DNA of 58,474 nucleotides. It comes from Phytoactinopolyspora halophila (GTDB taxonomy: Bacteria; Actinomycetota; Actinomycetes; Jiangellales; Jiangellaceae). This document shows, piece after piece, positions 9,205-17,136 of the stretch. Positions within the stretch are counted from its first letter, which is position 1; each line of letters opens with the position of its first letter. A program made the translations under genes and the position numbers. The notes under the pieces are model-generated. The model searched no databases. It had not been told where the DNA came from and saw only the letters and a list, made by a program, of their open reading frames with translations. The stretch lies in assembly GCF_003287285.1 (NCBI RefSeq), contig NZ_QMIG01000026.1, positions 1 to 58,474 on the forward strand, written 5' to 3'.

Positions 9205-9792
9205 GTGAAGAAAGAAGTATTGATCACGCTGGCCGTGTTTTTCGGCATCGGCATCGCGGTCATCGTCCCGTTCATCATCGTGTATGGCGACAGCATGCCG
9301 CAGGCAGACGATGGCCGTGCCTTGGGTGCCAGGCGTGCGATAGGCGAGGACCCGGTCGTGCTCATCGTGGTCGTCGGGACCGCTGTCGTTGCCGGGACGG
9401 CTGCCGAGTTGGTCTTCAGACGGTTGCGGCCGCGCTTCGCGCGGCTGGAGACGACCCGGGATGTCGCCGCGGCTGCCCGGGCGGTGTCCCAGGTCGGGGG
9501 CTCCGGTGGCGAGAGCGGTAACCATCTGCGGGAGCGCGCCCAGCAGGTCGCCACGTCGTATCTGCTAGGGCTGGACAAGCGGCAGTGGCCCTATGAAGCA
9601 GACCGGGTATGGGCCTACATCGATACCGGTGATGTCGAGGTGGTCGCGGAACGCAGCTTCCAGAAGCCCGGCCTGTTGTGGCACTGGGGAGACCGTCATC
9701 GTGCCACTCGAATGGATGTCCGGGGGAGGGCCCGGGTGCGCACAGATGGGACGGAAGCGAGTGAAGCCTTCATCGTCGAACCCCACGTGTGA
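9205..9792 (+). CDS. Small membrane protein of unknown function
   Basis: A 195-residue protein with a GTG start. Two membrane helices are clear (about 5-27, LITLAVFFGIGIAVIVPFIIVYG, and about 50-68, VVLIVVVGTAVVAGTAAELVF). A cytosolic or external domain of about 125 residues follows and shows no motif I recognise. It is divergent from the small membrane protein on the other strand, which has the same two-helix layout, so they may be functionally paired. Its TGA stop (9790-9792) is the first triplet of a family A hairpin repeat. Confidence 0.6.
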   Translation: MKKEVLITLAVFFGIGIAVIVPFIIVYGDSMPQADDGRALGARRAIGEDPVVLIVVVGTAVVAGTAAELVFRRLRPRFARLETTRDVAAAARAVSQVGGSGGESGNHLRERAQQVATSYLLGLDKRQWPYEADRVWAYIDTGDVEVVAERSFQKPGLLWHWGDRHRATRMDVRGRARVRTDGTEASEAFIVEPHV

Positions 9793-9839
9793 TCATGAAT
9801 GATTTCCTCACTCAGAGAGGGGGAAATCATTCATGATCA
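9790..9839. repeat. Family A hairpin, copy 1
   Basis: A perfect 18-bp inverted repeat: TGATCATGAATGATTTCC (9790-9807) pairs with 9822-9839 across a 14-nt loop. Its first triplet is the stop codon of the upstream gene. The TGATCATGAA core is shared with the other family A copies, but the inner stem sequence (TGATTTCC) is different. Confidence 0.85.
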
Positions 9840-9941
9840 TGGAATTGTCACGCCGGAATCACGGTAGCGTCACGCCCTCTGTGTCTTACTGGATTTTCAG
9901 TAGAGGTGGGTTTTCTGCGTCATCGATTTGGGGGCAACACG

Positions 9942-11030
9942 GTGCCGATGTCATCGGACGAGCTGGCGTGGTCATGCAATGACGCCAGCAACACGACAAC
10001 ATCCACATTGATAACTGGAGGTGCGGGGTTCATCGGGGGACACCTGGCGGAGCGTCTACTCGCCGCTGGGCATCACGTGATCTGCATCGACGATCTCTCG
10101 ACGGGCAGCGTGAGCAACGTCGCCAGGTTGAGCGATTATCCCGGATTCGAGTTCGTGCGCGGCTCGGTTCTGGACGAGAAGCTGGTGGACGGCCTGATGT
10201 CCCGGGTCGACACCGCGTTTCACCTGGCAGCGGCCGTGGGCGTCCAGCTCATCTTGCAGGAGTCGTTGCTCGGGCTACGCACCAATATCCAGGGCACGGA
10301 GAACGTGTTGGACTGTGCCCACCGCCACGGCGTGCGCACGCTGATCGCGTCGACGAGCGAGGTCTACGGCAAGAATCCCGCGGCCCCACTCAGGGAAGAC
10401 GACGATCGCCTGATCGGATCGCCACTCATTCGCCGCTGGTCCTACTCGGAGGCCAAGGCGTTGGACGAGACGATGGCGTATCTGTACTGGTCCGATCTCG
10501 GGACTCCGGTCGTGATCGCTCGGCTGTTCAACGTGGCCGGCCCGAAGCAGACGGGGCGCTACGGCATGGTCATCCCGAGATTCGTCGACCAGGCGTTGCG
10601 CGGCGAACGGTTGACGGTCTACGGGGACGGCAAACAGACCCGTAGCTTCTGTCACGTCTGGGATGCCGTGGATGGACTGATCGCCCTCCTGGAGCATCCG
10701 GCCACCTACGGGAAGGCCGTGAACATCGGAAGGCCCGAGGAGGTTTCGATCCGCCAGCTCGCCGAGCGCGTCATCGCCGTCACGGGTTCCGTGAGCACGA
10801 TCGAGCATGTGCCCTACGCCGACGCCTACGGCGACGGGTTCGAGGACACGATGCGCCGGGTCCCGGACATCGCCCTGGCACGTGAGCTCGTCGGATTCGA
10901 TCCGCACCTCGGACTCGACGACATCATCATGAGTGTCGCCGCCGAGCACGGCTCGGCGGCGACGAACGGTTCGACGATGTCGCTGGGCTCCGAGCCCGGC
11001 GGAGCGGAGGTGGCCGCACGTGTTCGGTGA
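9942..11030 (+). CDS. NAD-dependent epimerase/dehydratase (extended SDR)
   Basis: A nucleotide-sugar SDR of about 362 residues. The Rossmann motif TGGAGFIGGHLAE is close to the N-terminus. The catalytic elements are Ser/Thr in ASTSEVYGKN and Tyr-x3-Lys in YSEAKALDE, and the C-terminal substrate-binding part contains RSFCHVWDAVDGL. It resembles UDP-glucose 4-epimerase or UDP-glucuronate decarboxylase-like enzymes, but the exact sugar is not predictable. GTG 9942 is preferred because GGGGG (9930-9934) precedes it by 7 nt. Alternatives are GTG 9906 and ATG 9948. It is the first gene of the glycan operon. Confidence 0.85.
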   Translation: MPMSSDELAWSCNDASNTTTSTLITGGAGFIGGHLAERLLAAGHHVICIDDLSTGSVSNVARLSDYPGFEFVRGSVLDEKLVDGLMSRVDTAFHLAAAVGVQLILQESLLGLRTNIQGTENVLDCAHRHGVRTLIASTSEVYGKNPAAPLREDDDRLIGSPLIRRWSYSEAKALDETMAYLYWSDLGTPVVIARLFNVAGPKQTGRYGMVIPRFVDQALRGERLTVYGDGKQTRSFCHVWDAVDGLIALLEHPATYGKAVNIGRPEEVSIRQLAERVIAVTGSVSTIEHVPYADAYGDGFEDTMRRVPDIALARELVGFDPHLGLDDIIMSVAAEHGSAATNGSTMSLGSEPGGAEVAARVR

Positions 11031-11754
11031 TGAATTCCTGGCGAGGCAGCGGCTGCTGGTCATCACGCCGCATGCCGACGACGAGACCTATGGATGTGCC
11101 GGCAGCATCGCGCGCATCAAATCCCTCGGCGGTGAGGTGTTCGTCGTGCTGGTGTCGGCGGGCGACCTGGAGCACTTCGGTGACGACGGGCAGGGGCACA
11201 ACAGGAAACTGGTGTCACATTCGACGAGGTTGAACGAGTTCGACTCCGTGATGCGTCGCCTGAAGGTCGACGACTGGGATGTCCTGTTCACCGATGAGCA
11301 GACCCATCTCGCTCTGGACACGGTGCCGCGCAAGGAGCTGGTGCGGCTGCTGGAGTCGGACGGCAGGCTCGCGATCGACCAGATTCGCCCGACGATGATG
11401 ATGATTCCAGCGGTGAGCTACAACCAGGATCACGAAGCGCTGTACCGGGCGTGCGTCACGGCGACCCGTCCCGGAGTGCCTGGCCAGCGGCATCTGGTTC
11501 CGTTCGTGCTGGCGTACGACAACACGTCGTTGTTCTGGTCATTCGGCGATGATCGATTCCACCCGAACTGGTACATCGACATCTCGGATTTCCTCGCCAC
11601 CAAGATCGAAGCGATGCGCTTGCACGAATCCCAGGTCCGGCCCCCGATCTACCACGGAAGCCCGGAAAGCCTTGAACTGGCGACGCGGGTCCGTGGGCGC
11701 GAGGTCAGCGTGGAAGCAGCCGAAGGCTTCGTCGTACTCCGTTCGCTCATCTAG
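11020..11754 (+). CDS. PIG-L/LmbE-family N-deacetylase
   Basis: A 244-residue zinc deacetylase-type protein. The metal-binding signature PHADDETYGCAGS is at about residues 14-26, and a second ligand-type histidine is in YNQDHEAL. Family members remove N-acetyl groups from amino-sugar conjugates such as GlcNAc-PI or mycothiol and bacillithiol precursors. The GTG start at 11020 lies inside the end of the epimerase gene (11-nt overlap) and follows GGAGCGGAGG. In this context it probably deacetylates a sugar precursor or lipid-linked sugar of the cluster. Confidence 0.85.
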   Translation: MFGDEFLARQRLLVITPHADDETYGCAGSIARIKSLGGEVFVVLVSAGDLEHFGDDGQGHNRKLVSHSTRLNEFDSVMRRLKVDDWDVLFTDEQTHLALDTVPRKELVRLLESDGRLAIDQIRPTMMMIPAVSYNQDHEALYRACVTATRPGVPGQRHLVPFVLAYDNTSLFWSFGDDRFHPNWYIDISDFLATKIEAMRLHESQVRPPIYHGSPESLELATRVRGREVSVEAAEGFVVLRSLI

Positions 11755-11766
11755 GGGAGGGGCGAG

Positions 11767-12513
11767 ATGGGAGACACGATCGTTTCGATCCACCAGCCGA
11801 ACTTCCTGCCATGGCTCAAGCTCCTCGACAAGATCCTGGCCAGCGATGTCTACGTGGCCTATGACACGGTCTTGTACACGAAGTCGGAGTACCACGCCCG
11901 GCAGAAGGTGAAGTCCCACGCCGGCCCGGTGTGGCTCTCGGTGCCTGTCCGTCATGTCCGGGGCCAGCAACAGGTCATCGAGGAGGTGGTGATCGACAAC
12001 GGCCAGCCATTTCGTAGCCGGCACCTGCGCCGCATCAAGCTGTCGTACGGTTCGACACCGTACTTCGGTGAGGTCTTTCCGATCCTCGAGGACGTCTACG
12101 GGCGCGGGCAGGAGCGGCTCGTCGATCTGAACGTGGACCTGATCGGGGCGCTGTGCAGCTACCTCGACGCCCAGGTGAGAATCGTGCGGGCAAGTTCCGT
12201 GCCACACGACGGTGACCGGACCCAGCGGCTGATCGACCTGGTGACGAATCTCGGCGGGACCGAGCACCTGACCAGTACGTTCGGCACCGACGGCCCACCG
12301 GTGGACTGGCATCGATTCACCGCGGCCGGAATTCCCGTCAGCTCCCAGCACTTCGAGCATCCCGAGTACGAGCAGGTCGGCGACGACTTCATCCCCGGCC
12401 TGGCGGCGATCGACATGCTCTTCATGTACGGCCGCAAGGTGGGCGAGGTGCTCGCGAGCCGGAGACGCAACGTGCGTGTCGATCCGGCGAGCGGAGCCGA
12501 GCCAGGCAGGTAG
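11767..12513 (+). CDS. WbqC-like protein
   Basis: A 248-residue protein of the WbqC family (PF08889), recognised from the N-terminal VSIHQPNFLPWLKLLDKI and the internal FCRYDTVLYTK-like segment AYDTVLYTKSEYHARQKVK. WbqC proteins occur in O-antigen and capsule clusters, where they are thought to help modify an amino group of a sugar. The biochemistry is not firmly known to me. The placement straight after a PIG-L deacetylase, which would create a free amine, is suggestive. The start is preceded by GGGGAGGGGCG. Confidence 0.8.
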   Translation: MGDTIVSIHQPNFLPWLKLLDKILASDVYVAYDTVLYTKSEYHARQKVKSHAGPVWLSVPVRHVRGQQQVIEEVVIDNGQPFRSRHLRRIKLSYGSTPYFGEVFPILEDVYGRGQERLVDLNVDLIGALCSYLDAQVRIVRASSVPHDGDRTQRLIDLVTNLGGTEHLTSTFGTDGPPVDWHRFTAAGIPVSSQHFEHPEYEQVGDDFIPGLAAIDMLFMYGRKVGEVLASRRRNVRVDPASGAEPGR

Positions 12514-12524
12514 GCACTACATCG

Positions 12525-13961
12525 ATGGACGTCGCGCTGTTGCTGCTCGTCTTGGGCGTCAACCTCACGTTCTGGACGCTCGTCGGGGGAGTCCGGCTGG
12601 CGAACGAACGTTGGGCTCGGCGGCGACGGGCCGGCGCCTCGCGGGAGACATCCGCACCGCTGGGGCCGGACGATGTCGCGGTCCTCATCCCGGCGCACAA
12701 CGAGGAGCCCGTGATCGCGGCGTCCATCGCCTCCGCACTCCGGTTGGTGCCGAGCCAGAACGTGCACGTCGTCGCCGACGGGTGCACCGATGACACCGCC
12801 CGGATCGCGCGGGACGCCGGAGCGCAGGTTGTGGAGCTCGACCCCGGTCGTGGCAAGGCCGGCGGGATCGAGGCGGCAGTCCGACACTTCGACATTCCCG
12901 GCCGGTTCGAGGTTCTGCTCATCGTCGACGCGGATACCGAACTCGACGAGCACTATCTGGAACGCGGCTTGCCGATGCTCGACGAACCCGATGTCGTCGC
13001 GCTGGCCGGCTACGCGAAGGCGAGCTGGCGACCCGCAGAGCTCGATCCGATGGGCCGCTTTCTCGTGGCGTACCGCACCCGGCTGTATGCGGTGATGCAA
13101 TGGCTGAAGTACGGTCAGACGTGGCGCTGGACCAACGTCACGTCGATCGTTCCGGGATTCGCCAGCATGTATCGGACTCATATGCTCTCCCGGATGGACC
13201 TGAACCCGCCGGGGCTGGTCATCGAAGATTTCAACATGACATTCGAGATACATCGCAAACGGCTGGGAAAGATCGCTTTCCGGCCGGGTGTGAACGCCAC
13301 GACGCAGGACCCCGATAATCTCGCTGATTACTACCGCCAGGTGCGTCGTTGGTTTCTCGGTTTCTGGCAGACCTTGCGACGACACGGATTCTGGGCGAGC
13401 GGATTCTCGCTGGCGCTGCTGCTGTTCATCGTAGAGGTGATGGTGGCCAGTATCGGGCTCGTCGTGCTGGCGCTGGCACTCGTGTTTCTCGGGCTGAGCG
13501 CGGCGGCAGCGGCGCTGGGCGTATCCGGTGGCTGGATACTCGACCTGCAGATGTCGCTGAGCTCGTCCCTCGATCTGTGGATCGTACTGTTCCTGCTGGT
13601 CCTCCCGGACTACCTGCTCACCTGCCTGACAGCAGCAGCCTTCCGGCGCCCCAGCCTCCTGTGGTACGGCGTCGGCTTTCTCGGCCTGCGGCTGCTCGAC
13701 GCGATCGCAGCGCTGCTCACGCTGCCGCAGGCATGGAGTTCGCGGTCCACCGGCCGATGGGTGAGCCCGGCCCGGCGCGTTGTTGGATTGGTACCCGGGA
13801 CATCGGGTGCGGCCGTACTGCCGGGCTCGCCGGGCGCTGAGCACGGCAGCACGGCCGCGCCTCCGGGTCCGGATTCGGGTGGCCCGCCCCCGGGAGAGAC
13901 GTCGGGTGGTCCGAGCCCGGGAGAGACACGGCACGACGATGATGGGCCGAGCGCCACGTGA
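12525..13961 (+). CDS. Processive family 2 glycosyltransferase, membrane-bound
   Basis: A 478-residue synthase-type GT2 enzyme. An N-terminal helix (about 4-23) comes first, then the GT-A domain with VLIPAHNEE, DGCTDD, the DAD motif in LLIVDADTEL (about 134), the acceptor aspartate in VIEDFNMTFEI, and QVRRW (about 272). The D,D,D,QxxRW set marks processive beta-glycan synthases (chitin, hyaluronan, poly-GlcNAc or cellulose type). Two or three large C-terminal membrane segments follow. The last 45 or so residues are a Pro/Gly/Ser/Asp-rich disordered tail. Start ATG 12525 lies 11 nt after the previous stop. Confidence 0.88.
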   Translation: MDVALLLLVLGVNLTFWTLVGGVRLANERWARRRRAGASRETSAPLGPDDVAVLIPAHNEEPVIAASIASALRLVPSQNVHVVADGCTDDTARIARDAGAQVVELDPGRGKAGGIEAAVRHFDIPGRFEVLLIVDADTELDEHYLERGLPMLDEPDVVALAGYAKASWRPAELDPMGRFLVAYRTRLYAVMQWLKYGQTWRWTNVTSIVPGFASMYRTHMLSRMDLNPPGLVIEDFNMTFEIHRKRLGKIAFRPGVNATTQDPDNLADYYRQVRRWFLGFWQTLRRHGFWASGFSLALLLFIVEVMVASIGLVVLALALVFLGLSAAAAALGVSGGWILDLQMSLSSSLDLWIVLFLLVLPDYLLTCLTAAAFRRPSLLWYGVGFLGLRLLDAIAALLTLPQAWSSRSTGRWVSPARRVVGLVPGTSGAAVLPGSPGAEHGSTAAPPGPDSGGPPPGETSGGPSPGETRHDDDGPSAT

Positions 13962-15091
13962 CCGGGCCGGTGCGACATCGACGGGGGCGCATGCCGACGG
14001 GGCCGTTCGCCGGGCTCGTGGCGCTGCTCGTGTTCGCTGCCGTCCTGGTGTTCGCGCTGTTCCTGGCCCGCGGCAATCCCCTCGCCGGCAGCCCGGATGG
14101 TGACGGGGGACGGCCGACGGTGATCGGCTACGTGCCGTACTGGGATCAGGTGCGCGCTTTCGACGTGGCAACAGCGCATCTCCACCTGTTCGACGAGATC
14201 AGTCCCGTGTGGTACGCACCGGAACCGTCGGGTGGGGTAGAACTGGCCGATGCCGAGCACACCGTCGTCGATCCCGCCGCGGTGGCGCACCTGCGGGCAG
14301 AAGGCGTCCGGGTGGTACCGACGGTCACGAACCTGCGCAGCGGGGAGTGGGACACCGAGACCGTGCAATCGGTGGTGCGTGATCCGGACACCCGGCGCGC
14401 GCATATCCGGGAGCTGGTGAACCTGGCTGTGACGGAGGATTACGACGGCCTCGACATCGACTACGAAGATCTCGATGCGGCCGACCGCGAGCCGTTCACC
14501 GAGTTCGTCGTGGATCTCGCCGCCGCCTTGCACGCCGAGGACAAGATCCTGACGGTGGACGTGCACCCCAAGACGTCGGAGTCCGGTGACGACGGCCGCA
14601 ACCAGGCACAGGACTTCGCGGCGATCGGGGCGGCCGCCGACCAGGTTCGGCTGATGACCTACGACTACTCGTGGGACACGTCGCCACCGGGTCCGGTGGC
14701 ACCCGCCGACTGGGTCGAGGAGGTCGTCGCCTGGACCGTGACCCAGATCCCGGCACACAAGGTCATCCTCGGCATCGATCTTCTCGGCTACGACTGGGCC
14801 GACGGCCACGGCGAGACGGTCGACCACGCGCAGGTGCAGGATCTGCTGGCCGAGCACGGATCCACCGTGAACCGCACGGATGACGGGACGCCCTGGTTCG
14901 TGTATCACGATGCCGGCGGCACGCGGCACGAGGTGTGGTTCGAGGACGCGGAGAGTGCTGGCGCCAAGCTCGAACTCGTTGCCGACTACGATCTCGGCGG
15001 CGCGTTCTTCTGGCGGCTCGGTGGGGAGGACGCGGCCGTGTGGGACGACGAGATGTGCCACCTCGGCTGTCCCGAACAGCATCCCAGGTGA
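13958..15091 (+). CDS. Membrane-anchored GH18-like glycoside hydrolase
   Basis: A 377-residue protein with an N-terminal signal anchor (about 17-39) and an extracellular GH18 TIM barrel similar to the YaaH/chitinase-type group. The catalytic DxxDxDxE motif is present as DGLDIDYED, with Glu as general acid. The typical VRLMTYDYSWD and GAFFWRLGGED strands follow. The GTG start overlaps the synthase gene by four bases, so the two products are coupled. It probably trims, releases or remodels the beta-linked glycan made by the synthase. Confidence 0.85.
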   Translation: MTGPVRHRRGRMPTGPFAGLVALLVFAAVLVFALFLARGNPLAGSPDGDGGRPTVIGYVPYWDQVRAFDVATAHLHLFDEISPVWYAPEPSGGVELADAEHTVVDPAAVAHLRAEGVRVVPTVTNLRSGEWDTETVQSVVRDPDTRRAHIRELVNLAVTEDYDGLDIDYEDLDAADREPFTEFVVDLAAALHAEDKILTVDVHPKTSESGDDGRNQAQDFAAIGAAADQVRLMTYDYSWDTSPPGPVAPADWVEEVVAWTVTQIPAHKVILGIDLLGYDWADGHGETVDHAQVQDLLAEHGSTVNRTDDGTPWFVYHDAGGTRHEVWFEDAESAGAKLELVADYDLGGAFFWRLGGEDAAVWDDEMCHLGCPEQHPR

Positions 15092-15167
15092 AAAGTGGTC
15101 CGAATGGCCCTTGGTAGAGCGGTTATGCCGGTGTACATTCAGAGTGCTTTTCCTTGGGGGGCCGAGT

Positions 15168-15941
15168 ATGAAGCGAAAAGATTCACGTCTGCGGTTGCGC
15201 CTGTTCGGGTGCTGGCAGATGTCCGTCGACCATCGAACGGTTGACATGCCGTTGCGCGCCCGGCGCATCATCGCGTTGCTCGCACTTCGCGGACGGCTGC
15301 CACGGTCATATGCAGCTGCGACGCTGTGGCCGGACACCGACGAGCAGCGGTCGCAAACCAGCCTGCGGGCGGTGCTGTCCGACGTGCAGCGGCGCATGCC
15401 CGGGATCGTGCACGCGTCGAATGGCGACCTGGAGCTGTCCGCGGAGGTGTCCGTGGACGTGCACGAGTTCCGTGCTGACGCCGCGACGGTGCTGCGTGGC
15501 GAGAGGCCGGACCTTTCCGGTGTGGACGACCTCGCGGCCGTCGCCGGAGGCGAGCTCCTTCCCGGGTGGTACGACGAATGGGTGCTCGTCGATCGCGAGC
15601 GGCTGCATCACCTGAAGCTGCACGTGACGGAGGCGCTGTCGGATCGCCTGATGAAGGACGGCTTCTTCCCGCAAGCGCTCGAGATGGCGTTCCGGGCGGT
15701 CGAGCTCGATCCGCTGCGGGAGAGCGCGCGCCGCGCCGTGATCCAGGTGTATCTGGCGGAAGGCAATCCCGCGTCGGCGGTGCGCGAGTACCGGCGCTTC
15801 CGGGCGACTCTCCGGGAGGAGCTGGGCGTCGAGCCGACGTACCAGCTGAGCGAGCTCGTCGAGCGGGGGAGCCAGTCTTCGTGGCCGGTGGAACCGGGCA
15901 GGCAGCCGGTACCGGATCGAACCTACCTGCCGACCGCCTGA
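15168..15941 (+). CDS. SARP/BTAD-family transcriptional regulator
   Basis: A 257-residue protein with an OmpR-type winged-helix N-terminus (LRLFGCWQM through LRARRIIALLALRG and the NQTSLRAVLSDVQRRM-like recognition region). A bacterial transcriptional activator domain follows (about 95-240, VDVHEFRAD through VIQVYLAEGNPASAVREYRRFRATLREELGVEPT). SARP proteins usually activate nearby biosynthetic clusters, and this gene lies 76 bp after the glycan operon. Start ATG 15168 follows the GGGGGG of TTGGGGGGCCGAGT. It lacks the ATPase/TPR modules of large SARPs. Confidence 0.87.
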   Translation: MKRKDSRLRLRLFGCWQMSVDHRTVDMPLRARRIIALLALRGRLPRSYAAATLWPDTDEQRSQTSLRAVLSDVQRRMPGIVHASNGDLELSAEVSVDVHEFRADAATVLRGERPDLSGVDDLAAVAGGELLPGWYDEWVLVDRERLHHLKLHVTEALSDRLMKDGFFPQALEMAFRAVELDPLRESARRAVIQVYLAEGNPASAVREYRRFRATLREELGVEPTYQLSELVERGSQSSWPVEPGRQPVPDRTYLPTA

Positions 15942-15954
15942 GGGAGGTAGCGCG

Positions 15955-16773
15955 TCAGCGGGGCACGTGGCCGGGCGTGGCGAGCCAGCTGGTGAGCCGG
16001 CGGGCGAGGCCGGCGTCGAGCGTCTTCTCGGCGTGCCCGAAGCCCGGTTCGAGCCAGAGCGTACCGAGCTCGCCAGCGGCTGCGCTCACGCGTTGCGCGT
16101 GATCGATGGGGAACAGATGATCTCGATCACCGTGGACGACGAGCAACGGCACGTCGAGCTGGCCCGCGGCGGCGACCGGATCGATGGGGAGCGGCTCGGT
16201 CCACGGCACGTGCGTGACGTATGTACGGCGGAGCATCCGGAGCGCCAGCCTGCCGCTCCTGGTGAGAACGAGCTGGTGCAGCAGTCGCATGCGGGAGGTT
16301 CCGCGGTAATACCACTGGCTGGGACCGCTGACCGCGGCGATCCGGTCAACGCCGCCGTGCAGTGCGCCGTGCCGGACCACCACGGCGGCACCGAGCGAGA
16401 AGCCCAGCGTGACCACCCGGTGATAGCCGAGGCACCGTGCCCAGGCGACGGCCGCTTCGACGTCGTGAACTTCCTGCCAGCCGAGCGTGGACGTTCCGGT
16501 GGAGCCGCCGTGGCCGCGAAGATCGACGTGAACGACCCCGACACGTTCGCTGATCCAGTGGCCGATCTGCTGGAGTAGCGGATGCCGGGAATGGAGCGTG
16601 AAGCCGTGTGCGACGACGACGGCCAGATCCCGATTCCCGGACGTGGCCGGGAGGTGTGCCGCCTCGACGATCGTTCCGTCCTCGGTGAGCAGCCGCTGGC
16701 GGCGGACGTGCTGCTGGCCCGGGTGCTGATTGTTCATGGTTGTATACGAGACTACAGGGTGGAGTTGGATCAC
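15955..16773 (-). CDS. Alpha/beta-hydrolase (serine hydrolase)
   Basis: A 272-residue hydrolase. The oxyanion/HG region is VVVAHGFTLHS, the nucleophile elbow is GFSLGA, the acid is in VHGDRDHLFP, and the catalytic His is in GFGHAEKT. It is similar to lysophospholipase or acyl-esterase-like enzymes, and the substrate is unknown. The frame opens at GTG 16773 behind GAAGG. An internal ATG at 16737 is an alternative. It converges on the SARP gene with only 13 bp between stops. Confidence 0.8.
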   Translation of the reverse strand: MIQLHPVVSYTTMNNQHPGQQHVRRQRLLTEDGTIVEAAHLPATSGNRDLAVVVAHGFTLHSRHPLLQQIGHWISERVGVVHVDLRGHGGSTGTSTLGWQEVHDVEAAVAWARCLGYHRVVTLGFSLGAAVVVRHGALHGGVDRIAAVSGPSQWYYRGTSRMRLLHQLVLTRSGRLALRMLRRTYVTHVPWTEPLPIDPVAAAGQLDVPLLVVHGDRDHLFPIDHAQRVSAAAGELGTLWLEPGFGHAEKTLDAGLARRLTSWLATPGHVPR

Positions 16774-16814
16774 CGGTGCCTTCGGTGTCGTGAGGCTGAC
16801 GGCAGCGGATCAAA

Positions 16815-16857
16815 GGAACCGACATCATCGAGGTTATGGCCCCGACAACGTCGGTTC
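16815..16857. repeat. Family C element, copy 1
   Basis: A 43-bp element beginning GGAACCGACATCATCG and ending CGACAACGTCGGTTC, with the loop AGGTTATGGCCC. Three internal mismatches are A:C on the plus strand, but they become G:U wobbles if the minus strand is transcribed. Confidence 0.75.
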
Positions 16858-16967
16858 TTTCGCGGCCGCTGGGTGAACCCGTCATTGCATGTCCGCGTGG
16901 CCACCAGCGTCAGGTGCGGGCATGGCATCACGGAAGCGGTGTCCCTTATTCATGGACCCACGCCCCG

Positions 16968-17037
16968 CACTTCTTGGTTCTGCGGAACGTCCAGCGGCCG
17001 AATTGCGCCCCTGGACGTTCCGAAGAACCAAGAAGTG
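16968..17037. repeat. Family B hairpin, copy 1
   Basis: A 70-bp inverted repeat. The left arm is CACTTCTTGGTTCTGCGGAA then CGTCCAG. The right arm is CTGGACGTTCCG, AAGAACC and AAGAAGTG. The stem triplet TTC is matched by GAA in the right arm. The loop is about 16 nt. Confidence 0.85.
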
Positions 17038-17101
17038 GGCGTGCGGCAGTCCAGTCGCCGCGATTGTGGGTGTAGCGGCCTGCCGTGGTTGGTGATGTAG
17101 A

Positions 17102-17129
17102 CCAATCCGCTGACCGATCGGCCCCGAAC
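17102..17129 (+). promoter_or_regulatory. Possible SigK-type promoter
   Basis: CCAATCC (17102-17108) and CCGAAC (17124-17129), 15 nt apart, resemble the mycobacterial SigK -35/-10 pattern (CCATCC / CCGAAT). They lie just upstream of the first gene of the SigK module. The ATG at 17137 is only 8 nt beyond the -10-like motif, so transcription from here would be nearly leaderless. This is a weak match by eye and rests on context. Confidence 0.3.
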
Positions 17130-17136
17130 CAGGGGT

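Larger units (their letters stand above)
16774..17136. other. Intergenic region with two repeat elements
   Basis: The 363 bp between divergent genes contain a family C element (16815-16857), a family B hairpin (16968-17037) and the promoter-like motif before the molybdopterin oxidoreductase. I see no credible coding frame. Open frames crossing it are shadows of the two hairpins. Confidence 0.6.

Noticed and set aside
9790-9839. Family A hairpins as simple Rho-independent terminators
   Set aside because: No U-tract follows any copy, and one lies inside the leuCD operon, so the plain intrinsic-terminator label was not used.
12159-14171. 670-residue minus-strand frame opposite the GT2 gene
   Set aside because: It is antisense to a well-supported glycosyltransferase and has a biased Arg/Gln composition, typical of GC-rich shadow frames.
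16815-16857. Family C elements as small genes (frames reading TDIVEVM..MMSV recur in several copies)
   Set aside because: The similar peptides come from the repeat itself. There is no ribosome site and frames differ between copies.
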